Origin: Dysgonomonadaceae bacterium PH5-43
GTDB taxonomy: Bacteria; Bacteroidota; Bacteroidia; Bacteroidales; Azobacteroidaceae
Direction of reading: 5' to 3'
Assembly (NCBI GenBank): GCA_029916745.1
Contig: JARXWK010000004.1
Span: 61,928 to 125,927 of the forward strand
DNA length: 64,000 nt
Shown here: positions 42,409 through 52,200 of the stretch, one piece after another
How the letters are laid out: every line of letters starts with the position of its first letter
Position numbering within the stretch: position 1 is the first letter of the stretch
Notes under the pieces: model-generated
What the model saw: the letters and a program-made list of their open reading frames with translations, nothing else
Databases searched by the model: none
What the model was told of the DNA's origin: nothing
Position numbers and translations under genes: made by a program

Positions 42409-45400
42409 TTAAATAGCTTTTATCGTATCTCCGCCATGCTTGGTTACGCGAGGACGTGTTGAAATTTTAATAGGTCGATTCATTACTTGTTTATCTGTCG
42501 ATTTTGTTGCCCATAAATAAGCTTCTCCGGGTGACAAAGCAGCCATTTCAGGTGCAGATAGCGAAGACAATTGTGTAATAGATTTCTGAACGTGTTTTAC
42601 CCACTGAGGGCTATTAAACTTGTGAAGTAGAACAATACTACTTAGCTCAATAATAGCGTTTGGCAGGCTCATTGGGTCTTGACTGGCAATCATCAAAGAT
42701 GCACCTTTATGTCTCATCTCACGGATAGCAGTCACAATGCTATCTGTCAAATCGCTATTATTCATATATTTATGAGCTTCATCGAAAACTATAAATTTAT
42801 TAAATGATTCTCCATCGACTTCCTTCACACCAGAGAAGATATTAAGCATCACAACAAACAATCCTAATGCTTCTTCTTTTGCAATAAGTTCATCACGCAA
42901 ATCAACAATAATCAGCCGTCCCGGCTTTAGGTATCCTTTCAATAATTCATCATCATTAATATACTCAGCGGCAAAATTCAAGCGTTGTTCTGCCAACGAT
43001 TTCTGAGAATTTGTTAATAGGTTAGAGTTGGCTATACCTCTCCTCATCGTTTGAAGAGAAATATTATTTCGGACACTACGCATAATTGCTTTTAACTGGC
43101 GAATATATGTAGAGTCATTTCCAACCGCACCCAATAAAAACATCCAGTCCTGAACATTTAGCTCCGTTGAATTAAAAGATATAGGCTGCACTTCAATGGA
43201 AGGATATTCTTGTTTACGCTCCTCCAATTTATCTTTTGGGACTAATAATACAATATCTTCTATATTATCTGGCTCTGCACCATATACTTCTTTCAACTTC
43301 TTGAGTTGTGCCTTGTCATCATTTGGATAAATCATGGAAGTAAATTCCGGAGCGTAATCCATACTTTCGCTATAATGGAAAATAACTCCCGCAAGTGGAG
43401 CTGGTAATTTATTGATATTGGAAAATTGCTTCAATACCATCTCCGATATGGTTCCTATCGTATAACTTTTACCACCACCCTGAACACCAAACAGACTGAT
43501 TGTATTTGTTTCACTCAAATCAATTGCGATAGAGCGGTCGCCAGTTATTGTTTTTCCTAAAATACCGTATTGAGGACTATTCGCGGTCTTCCCTATTGTG
43601 ATTTCATAGGACGGTTCAATATATGTTGTTTCTACTTGATTCTCCGGAGTTGTATTTTTTTTACCTTCTGTTCGAATCTGTTCGACTATAGGTTCTTTCA
43701 CTGAAGAGGAGTGAGTTATTACATTGACTTCCTCTGGAGTCGGATACATTTTAGGTTGCGTCTGTTGGTCAACCTTTTTCTTCTCTTTCGGTTTTGCTTC
43801 TATACTATTCAATTGCAATTTCCCTAAGGTTCTCTCTGACTTTTCAAAGAAATCAATAAAATCGACATCTTGAACGGCCTTGCCTTTTGTGTAAGTGTTT
43901 AATTCCGATTTATCATCCAGTATCTCATTAATAACTTTGCTTCCCATAAAGTAGAAAGTCGTATCATCCAAATACTCCTTCTTCATTCTGATTGGAGCAG
44001 AGAAGTCGAATACGATACCGAGGCTCTTAAAACGGAGATTGTATCCCATATTAAGTTCTGAAATGAATTTAATATAGGAGTCATAGGATTCTTGAGAGAT
44101 ACTTCCATATCTTTTAGCCCGTTGTAAGTAAAACAACAAAATCGATTTCAATTCCATTGTTTTCAACTCACTATCAAGGCGATTATCTTGGTTGTCGAAA
44201 TGTAGTTTTAAAGCTTCAATCGTATTAAAGATTTGGCGATTCATTTTGTCTTGTAAATCTTCTTTCTCCTGTTGCCCGAGGCTTTTTCTACATTTTATTT
44301 CAATTACAGTAATAACAATCTCTCTTTTTGAAGGAAGAATATCGACTAACAAATTATCTGCTCGCTCTTGACTACTATCTTTTAGAACATCAAACAAATT
44401 TTTATGCAAGTCTATAGGAATGAGAAAGGCATCTTCCAGTAGACCTTTCTTTTGTAGCATCCTTTTCGTCAAGGTAATTCCCACGATTTCAAACGCTTTA
44501 TTTCTTGAACTGTTTACTTGCATTATTAATGAACTGCCAACAGATCGCAGATCTTCCAGCAAATTAGCAAATCGGTTTTTGTCGGAAATATCAATATTAA
44601 ATGCTTCAAACAAAGGAGACATAAATCCTTCTATTTCAGAAGTAGGTCTGGTTGTAAGATAAGAAGAGATTCCTGTTGCGTCGTTGCTTGGCACGTAATC
44701 CAATAAATATGGAACATCCTCTTTGTTAAGACATGGCAAATCGTAAAATTCCGGCCCCATGTATTTATCAAACGTAATAACCCAATCGGAAATATCATGA
44801 ACGATTGACAATAATGCCTGATCGTTTTTCCCTAACGATAATTTCATCGCAGGAATAGAGTTCTCTCGATTTGCTGATAGCGATTCTGAAATGCAGGTCT
44901 GGAATAGGGCAAACAAATCAACAATAATGTTTGCCTCTGAATTTACTGGTATCTTTAAAGGTGCGTCAGATATATATCGACTCCATGTGAATTCGTTTTC
45001 TTTTTCAGTTATCTCAATTACCGGATTGGTGATTGTTCCATTAAGATAAAACGATTGCTCTTCTTTCTCCGGTCTTATCAAATCCGTTTCGGAGGAAAAA
45101 GGATTTACTAAAAATGTGATATGTGCCTGATAACTTGAACTGTTTTTTAAAAAATCAGTAATATCATTGACGGAAAATCTTAATTTGGGGAATAAGCGAT
45201 TCTCAGCTGCTTGAGAAAACGACTCTGCATTTTCTGATATTTGGTTTTCAGGATTAATCAAATCTCTTAAAGCATCACCCGGTAAAATTAGCTTATCTTC
45301 TGTAAATAAGCGTATTTCATATTGAAAATCGTATCCAGACTGCTCTAATTCGATCATTGCTCGTGCAAAAACAGCCGCATCACCCGGATTAAAGATATTG

Positions 45401-47736
45401 ATTACCAACTTATCAGTATATGGGTGCTGTACAATATAATTTTTCAAGTGACGAAGAACTAATGACAGGCTTATATCACTATCGATGCGTTTTTCTTTAG
45501 CAATATTTAGAATCGAAGCCAAATATGACTTTATCTGTCTGTGGATATTTACAAATGTATCCTTTGTGTGATTGGACGGATCGGCATAAATACCCCAACC
45601 ATAGGTCAGTTCTCCAATATATTGGTAATAGTTTGTTTTCTGAGAGTCAACCAAAACCAAAGGAGCAACTTCGGGTACAAGATCACCATAAAAAAGATTC
45701 TCCAAGTTTTTCCACCAAGTTTTTTGATAACTAATTACTTCATAAGACTGCTTTTCCCAGTTTTGAAACAAATCGAATAGATTGACTAACCATGCTAAAC
45801 GGAGTGGGTGCAACGGAGTTATCAATTTTAAAGAACTGTAACTAGTGTCAGGCATTTCTACAGAAAGAGACACAACATCCAATTGCTGTAAGACGTTTTT
45901 TATCTGCGAATCGCTACTGTTCTCTATCATCTCAGCAAACCATTTCTCAAATTCGCACAAATAATCCTTTACCAACTGAATGTGATTGAAAATATCAAAC
46001 GTTTCTATAACACCCGTTGATTCAGGAGCACTCTCCTGAATCGCTTTAAACAATTCAATTCTTTTTTCTTTTAGAGGCTGACTGAAAACTAACTTATCAT
46101 CCGCAGAAGTGAATTGGCAGGATTGTAATTGGTGGTCGGTTGGATTTGCACTTAATTGCACTGATAAATATCCGGCAGAGTCCTTGTGTTGCAAAAGACT
46201 GCGTTCTATATCAACCAGTTTTTTTGATAAAATAATTTGATAGTTATGCGAAGTATTATATTGTATATGAAATATACAGGAAAGTAGATTTCCCTCAATC
46301 CATTCTGCTCTTCTTGGCTCCGGATTATCTAAATCTTTATTATTTCTTATCTTTTCAATGCGATAGTGAAAATAGGCTTCCAATCGATTATCTATTTTCG
46401 CTTTCCTTGTTTCCACTAATTCGGGTTCTTCATCTGTTAATCTTAGATAGAAAGACTCTGTGTCACTTGTCAGCAGCACACGGTGCTCCATCTGAAATTG
46501 ACTTTTAGTTAATCTGTCATCATTCTTTTTAGCTATTTCCCATTGTTCCTGCACGGATTCTTGTCGAAACGGATCATCTTGATTCAAGATTGTTCCGTGT
46601 TCATCCTCTGCAACTACATGAAAGAAATAAGATCCATCTTCATATTGTCCATCAGCTATTTCAAAAGAAACATCACGATAGGCTTTTGTCCCATCTGTTA
46701 CTTTTATCTTCTTAACCTCTCCAATAGAATACATCCCATCCACATTCATGAGGATAATTCTGAAATTTTTCAAATCTTTCGATTCTCGCGGAATAGGGTC
46801 GGTAAATACTCTCAATTTCAGTTTTACTTTTTTTCCGCTTTGTATAGATAAAGAGAACCCTCCATCCTCTTTATTCTCTACCATATCTTTATTTGGTAGA
46901 ATTTCTGCATTGACAGTTAAGCTATTGCTACTTGGATCAAGAGGAATTTGCCAGTCGGCAAAGTTTAGTTCCGGATATTTCTCCAGAATGTTATAACTTA
47001 GTTCATGTGTTGTTTTGCTTTCAGATTCGATTTGGAGAAAGTTTGCGATACTTTTTTGAAGCGTATCTGGAGGTATTGGCAACTTGATAATACGTTCAGA
47101 AACTGATATGGAAAAATCAAATAGAGACTCGCTACAGATTACATTAAAAGCCAGTCTTTTTCGAATCACCTCTATATTTTCGGTCAAATCTCTATCAGGA
47201 ATCAGACCAAATAGATAAATGCCATTACCTATCGATTCTTTTGTATATCCATTTAGTTCCTGATATAAAAGATACTGTATGGTAGTCGCTAAATTTATTT
47301 TATCTTTTAAATAGGCAAATAGTTCTTTTATTATTGGCTTAAACTGCTCCGGGATTTCAGAAGATATTTTGTCAAGAACACGACCATCAATCGGTAATAT
47401 TGACAAGTCCTTAAAGGTTGCATCGCCATAAGAATCCTCCGCACTTGTACGGCTATTTACAGGGATGAGTACCAATAGCGTTATATTCAAATCATTTCTT
47501 AACTCGATTAACTTAGTAGGAGTAATATATCTACCTCCGGATTGATTTTCGGAAAGTATATATACCTCTAATGACGGATTAAGCTCCTTTATCAAAGGGT
47601 ATAATTGCTCCAATTTATCAAGAGACAAACCAGTTACTTTCATACAATATCCGGGAGTCTCTTGCATTAGCTCATATTTATACTCCTCGATAAAAAGAGC
47701 TAAAAATTTATTGTAGTATAATTCAGAAAGATTCAT
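42409..47736 (-). CDS. MAD8/DptH-like protein: predicted PD-(D/E)xK nuclease plus HerA/FtsK-type ATPase
   Basis: 1,775 residues. The N-terminus (PGYCMKVTGLSLDKLEQLYP) resembles the start of DndH/DptH-type proteins; the middle is mainly beta-rich and unassigned. Around 1131-1148, VDILPSKREI followed by VITVIEIKCR gives Asp1132, Glu1146-x-Lys1148, a PD-(D/E)xK nuclease core. A Pro/Lys-rich linker (about 1315-1375) leads to the ATPase: Walker A GVQGGGKS (1417-1424), Walker B KFIVFDEAHKYM (near 1647-1658), then MIASQDPMSLP. HerA/FtsK-type motors pump DNA, so this is the likely translocating effector. Sixth of nine genes behind the AbiEi-like promoter, 6 bp after the 513-residue gene. I recall equivalents named MAD8 in MADS. 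Confidence 0.8.
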   Translation of the reverse strand: MNLSELYYNKFLALFIEEYKYELMQETPGYCMKVTGLSLDKLEQLYPLIKELNPSLEVYILSENQSGGRYITPTKLIELRNDLNITLLVLIPVNSRTSAEDSYGDATFKDLSILPIDGRVLDKISSEIPEQFKPIIKELFAYLKDKINLATTIQYLLYQELNGYTKESIGNGIYLFGLIPDRDLTENIEVIRKRLAFNVICSESLFDFSISVSERIIKLPIPPDTLQKSIANFLQIESESKTTHELSYNILEKYPELNFADWQIPLDPSSNSLTVNAEILPNKDMVENKEDGGFSLSIQSGKKVKLKLRVFTDPIPRESKDLKNFRIILMNVDGMYSIGEVKKIKVTDGTKAYRDVSFEIADGQYEDGSYFFHVVAEDEHGTILNQDDPFRQESVQEQWEIAKKNDDRLTKSQFQMEHRVLLTSDTESFYLRLTDEEPELVETRKAKIDNRLEAYFHYRIEKIRNNKDLDNPEPRRAEWIEGNLLSCIFHIQYNTSHNYQIILSKKLVDIERSLLQHKDSAGYLSVQLSANPTDHQLQSCQFTSADDKLVFSQPLKEKRIELFKAIQESAPESTGVIETFDIFNHIQLVKDYLCEFEKWFAEMIENSSDSQIKNVLQQLDVVSLSVEMPDTSYSSLKLITPLHPLRLAWLVNLFDLFQNWEKQSYEVISYQKTWWKNLENLFYGDLVPEVAPLVLVDSQKTNYYQYIGELTYGWGIYADPSNHTKDTFVNIHRQIKSYLASILNIAKEKRIDSDISLSLVLRHLKNYIVQHPYTDKLVINIFNPGDAAVFARAMIELEQSGYDFQYEIRLFTEDKLILPGDALRDLINPENQISENAESFSQAAENRLFPKLRFSVNDITDFLKNSSSYQAHITFLVNPFSSETDLIRPEKEEQSFYLNGTITNPVIEITEKENEFTWSRYISDAPLKIPVNSEANIIVDLFALFQTCISESLSANRENSIPAMKLSLGKNDQALLSIVHDISDWVITFDKYMGPEFYDLPCLNKEDVPYLLDYVPSNDATGISSYLTTRPTSEIEGFMSPLFEAFNIDISDKNRFANLLEDLRSVGSSLIMQVNSSRNKAFEIVGITLTKRMLQKKGLLEDAFLIPIDLHKNLFDVLKDSSQERADNLLVDILPSKREIVITVIEIKCRKSLGQQEKEDLQDKMNRQIFNTIEALKLHFDNQDNRLDSELKTMELKSILLFYLQRAKRYGSISQESYDSYIKFISELNMGYNLRFKSLGIVFDFSAPIRMKKEYLDDTTFYFMGSKVINEILDDKSELNTYTKGKAVQDVDFIDFFEKSERTLGKLQLNSIEAKPKEKKKVDQQTQPKMYPTPEEVNVITHSSSVKEPIVEQIRTEGKKNTTPENQVETTYIEPSYEITIGKTANSPQYGILGKTITGDRSIAIDLSETNTISLFGVQGGGKSYTIGTISEMVLKQFSNINKLPAPLAGVIFHYSESMDYAPEFTSMIYPNDDKAQLKKLKEVYGAEPDNIEDIVLLVPKDKLEERKQEYPSIEVQPISFNSTELNVQDWMFLLGAVGNDSTYIRQLKAIMRSVRNNISLQTMRRGIANSNLLTNSQKSLAEQRLNFAAEYINDDELLKGYLKPGRLIIVDLRDELIAKEEALGLFVVMLNIFSGVKEVDGESFNKFIVFDEAHKYMNNSDLTDSIVTAIREMRHKGASLMIASQDPMSLPNAIIELSSIVLLHKFNSPQWVKHVQKSITQLSSLSAPEMAALSPGEAYLWATKSTDKQVMNRPIKISTRPRVTKHGGDTIKAI

Positions 47737-47742
47737 AATATA

Positions 47743-49284
47743 TCAAATTTTGTAACGTGGACGAATTTTTTGTAATATGTTGGCATCGCTAAGATCGGTG
47801 TAGAAGCCTATCTGTCGTAATTTATTTTTAAAAGCTTCTACATTTTCCTTAAAAGCCAAATGCGTTTGCACATCTGTATTTGCAAAACGAGCTTCGTCCA
47901 ATCCGTTTATAATTATTCCATAACGATCTCTCAACTTATCTATTAATTCATCGATAGACAATGGCTTGGATGCAAATTTATTATCCTCAATTTCTAATAC
48001 TAATAGTTGGATAAGAGTCTCTATCAGTTTTGAACCTAATACGGCTCTTCGTGGGTGTTTCTTGCTCCTACCATCTGCTATAAATGCAGTTTCGGTATTC
48101 TTCATCGAAATTTTGTCTAAAAAAGAAGTCGTATGTTTAAATTGGTATGCTCCACGTACCTTTGTTAGACATAAAACATATTTATCAAAAAAAGAATTCT
48201 CATACTGAACAAAATCATTCAGTTGTTCTTTGTCTTCCTGTTCTGAGAAACGTCCTACTAAATCACTGAACTTTGCCATAAAAAAAGCTTCAAATGTAGC
48301 ATCACGGCTTGCCAAGACAGATAATATTTCATCAAGGTCATCTGGCTTATTAATTAAAAATTGAGGCAAGGTCATCACTGCATTTATTTGCATGGTAGAC
48401 TTGAAGTAGTCAAACTGGCTATTTAATGTTGCCTGCATATCGGCACAAGCGACCGAAGAGATGCGACTATCCAGATTATCGGTCACATCTACAACGATAC
48501 TCCAATCGTCCTCTATCTCTTTTTTGCCAGCTTTAACCATTCGAGGTAAGAACACTATAAGTTTCTGAAAGTAAAGGGACAAATGAAATCCTATTAAGGT
48601 TTGCAGGTATTCTATAAAAATATTACGAGGAATTATTCCCTTGTAAACTAACAACCGTTTAATATCATCACAAAACAAATCGGCTTGTCTTTCTAACAAG
48701 GGTTTTATTCTATTTATATTGTCAGCAGGCAATACCTCAATCGAAATATTCCGCATTAAATGCAGAATACCAACAGTGTCCACATCTAATTGGATATTAC
48801 CTACGATAGTATCACTGCTATTATCCCAACCTGCTGACAAATAATCTTTAAGACCTAGCAAAACGTTAGGCTGCTTAGAAAGCATTAAAAAAACCTGATC
48901 TGATGAATTATAATCACGTGCATATTTTACATTCCTGATACGATAACTCTCTAGGTGCATAGGACGCAAAGAACTTATATTTTCTTTTTGCAAATTTCCG
49001 CGATTCACCATATTTACTAAGTTGCTGCGCAACCAATCTTCTCCCGCTTCTTCATTGTCTTTGAATCCCTCAATGTAGCCTTGTTTTTCAAGTGATTCTA
49101 AATATTTCTTTAGGCTATCTATTGTATGTGTATGTCTCAGTTTCAACTTAATACGCGAACCATTGTTTCGCATAAGCATAAACAAGTTGATTAAAGTGGT
49201 ATCCAGTGTAATGTTTTTCGCATCACCGGCGAAGATTAATTCATTACGAAAAATCGGATCGTATTTTGTCAGCTTTGGAATCAT
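47743..49284 (-). CDS. MAD7/DptG-like protein of unknown fold
   Basis: 513 residues, no motif I can name with certainty. The N-terminal 110 residues (TLINLFMLMRNNGSRIKLKL, then HTIDSLKKYLESLEKQGYIE) look like a winged-helix module. The rest is mostly helical, with a hydrophobic stretch around 225-250 (FIEYLQTLIGFHLSLYFQKL). Its place between the kinase/NTPase and HerA-type genes matches the middle partner of DptF-DptG-DptH operons and MAD7 of MADS as I recall them. Starts with a 4-bp overlap with the kinase gene. Probably a structural bridge of the effector complex (inferred). Confidence 0.6.
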   Translation of the reverse strand: MIPKLTKYDPIFRNELIFAGDAKNITLDTTLINLFMLMRNNGSRIKLKLRHTHTIDSLKKYLESLEKQGYIEGFKDNEEAGEDWLRSNLVNMVNRGNLQKENISSLRPMHLESYRIRNVKYARDYNSSDQVFLMLSKQPNVLLGLKDYLSAGWDNSSDTIVGNIQLDVDTVGILHLMRNISIEVLPADNINRIKPLLERQADLFCDDIKRLLVYKGIIPRNIFIEYLQTLIGFHLSLYFQKLIVFLPRMVKAGKKEIEDDWSIVVDVTDNLDSRISSVACADMQATLNSQFDYFKSTMQINAVMTLPQFLINKPDDLDEILSVLASRDATFEAFFMAKFSDLVGRFSEQEDKEQLNDFVQYENSFFDKYVLCLTKVRGAYQFKHTTSFLDKISMKNTETAFIADGRSKKHPRRAVLGSKLIETLIQLLVLEIEDNKFASKPLSIDELIDKLRDRYGIIINGLDEARFANTDVQTHLAFKENVEAFKNKLRQIGFYTDLSDANILQKIRPRYKI

Positions 49285-52200
49285 AAGTTATCCTTATTTA
49301 ATGGTTCAATATGAATCTTCTTAGTCTCTGCGTTCAGCTTTATTGAGTAGAATTTTCGATTATTTCTGGTAACCAATAGCTCGGTATGTACTTTGCTCTG
49401 CAATAAGTTCTTAAATACTTGCAATTCAATAAATCGCCCTCTCAAGTCGTTGATTGACGGATTAAAGCCTCGTTCAATATAATCAAGCATTTCGTAAAGA
49501 TCGAGTGAAACCGTCAACTGAATATATTTATTTTCTTTATGGCGAAAAATCAAGCTATCATTCTCATGTTCAATAAACTGCACCAATTTTTCGTTTTTAT
49601 TGGCAAGAAGTTCAAAATCGGAAAGAGCGAAACGCCGGTAACTACTACTAAAAGGGTCTTTGATTTGCGTAGAAGATAAAAGCAAGTAATTTGCAGAAAT
49701 ATCTCTATTCCAACCGCCTTCGCTACACGATATGGCATAAGCTAAACTATGTTTGGTTTCTTCCATATCCACTTCACTTCCATTTAATTTGCCATAAAAC
49801 TTTCCAAGCGACTGATAAGGCAACCGCTTCATAAAGTCATACTGTCCTTCGAAGTAGTGGTGGCGAATAAAACTTTTATGACGGGCTTTCGATAGGCTCA
49901 AGCTACCTTTGTCTTGTTCTGAAACAATTTTCCGAATATTTCTCTCGTTAAAAGTCGGCAAAAGAGAAACTTTTCGACTTTCAAAAATTAAGTAGTCGTC
50001 TTCTTCCAAATGTTTGAAATAAAGATCTCTATCAATAGACGAAATAGCTACCTGTGCTATATCCGTTTCTCGAATAAGTTTGATTAAGCGGTCTTGTGAA
50101 GGCAATACTTCTTCCATTTCTCTCGAAGAAATATTGAAATAATAAAACTCCCAATACACTTCTTCCGGGATTTCCTGATCATCAATTGTTTGCAGTAGTC
50201 GTACAACATTATCACACGATTGATCACGTGTCAGCATATACGCAATGAAAGAACGCAGATCGCGTATGGTAATGTGCAACTCCCGTTTATATACAATTGT
50301 CCGAATTAACCATTCCAAGCGGCTAATAACCTCATCTCCGGCAGCACTATCGTTCAATGTGTCAACATTGTACTTTATAAAACATCTTTCAGCTATTGGA
50401 CAGGCGTTGCATTTTCCCCATAGTGATTTATCTGTCAATTTTTTTACTTGCGACCGCAATAGAGAATCGTTATTGTTCGCATCTTTAGCGGTTACCGAGC
50501 GAAGGTTTAGATTGATAATCATTAAACCATCTGGAAGTTCAGTATATCCTTCTTTATAGAAGTATTCGTCAATAATATTTGCTAAGTTTGTATGATTGTT
50601 CGACGGTTCTTGTAAGAAGTCAACCAAACGTCCTTCGTTGATTGCTATAATTCGTCCTTCTTTCGCTTCTGAATAATTTTTCAATCCTTCAAATGGTTTA
50701 AAAAATCCGGTAAGCACCTCATCATTTGCTCTTTCTTCTTCATCTTGTGAGCCATCATAATTGCTTTGGAATGGAACTCCGTTAATGGAGAATATTGCTC
50801 CATTCCGATTTGAAAGTTTTTGCACATTTTCGGCAATTCCTTCCACCTGACGAATGAAAGCTGTTTTGCCATCTCCTGCATTTCCGGTTATAATAACAAG
50901 ACGATATTCCCCATCTTTTATAGCAGAGAGAAGTTTTTTGTCAAGCTTTGTTTGTGTATAGGTTGCCTTGTCAAGGGCAAGCTCTTTCCATCCGGCACGC
51001 GTTCCTGCGTTGCCATGCGAACTTTGGCTATACAGGCTATTGATATAATCAACTATCGACAGTTCGGCTCCTGTATTGTCAATGATCGTTACTTGTCCGG
51101 AGTTATATAATGCGTTTTCATCTATTTTCAGTAAAGCTTCCTGCATTTCGAGAGCCGAGGCAAAACGATTTTCACGCTTCGTGCCTATCGCTTTCATTAT
51201 CCATGTCGAAAACGCATCCGACACTTGCATATTTAAGCTATTGACGGGCGTCGGAGTTTTATCCAATGGCGGAACTGAAGAACCCGGCCAAGGATAGGCG
51301 TGAGTTAATAGTTGGTAAAGTGTAACACCCAATGCAAACGTGTCAGCACTTGTATCCCAGTCCATTCTATGTCCGTTTTTCACCAAGTCAGGTGCTTGAT
51401 ACGGATATGTGCCAACCCGGTCTTTATCCGCACCAGCATTGGCTGCGATATTAAAGTCAATCAACACAAAACGTTCACGCTTATCCCAAACGATATTGCC
51501 AGGCTTAATGTCTCGGTGATAAACAGGCGGCTGCTTCGACTGGAGATAAACCAATGCCGAAAGCATCTCTTTGGCAAGTTTATAGATTTCATTCAACGGC
51601 AATCGCAAATCACCTCTTGTATAATTGCTTAAATTTTCTCCTTCAATCAGTTCCATCAAGGTATAGAACATATTCTGGTTGGTGGTTCCGTTGAATACAA
51701 ATTTCACAATATTATGGTGCGACAGCGTCGATAAGGCTTTATATTCATCCTCTACACTTTGTTGATTCAAATCTTCGCTGAAAATTTTCATGGCAAAGAA
51801 TCTGTTTTGAATCAAGTGTTTAGCCTTGAATACACGAGAAAAACCTCCTTCGCCTAACATGTCGAATAAAACTAAATCCGGTGTTACTTGATCGGTTGGT
51901 TTCAAATCCTTCAAACAAACAGGTCTTTCTTGCTTTTCATAAGTATTTATTGCTTCCCCAAAAGCATTCGTTAGAATAAAATCTATCATCTCGTCCATCT
52001 GGCCCCAACGAGCAGTATCGTCTTCGAGTATGGTATGTAAACAGAGTTCGTCCATCCATGTAGGAAGAGCCGAATTGATATGCGAAGGTAATAGTTCGTT
52101 TGGCAATTTTCCACCCAACCGAGCCAACTCCATGAAATTAGGGAATGGCACTTTACCGACAATCAACTGATAAAAAACAACTCCCAACGAATAAATGTCA

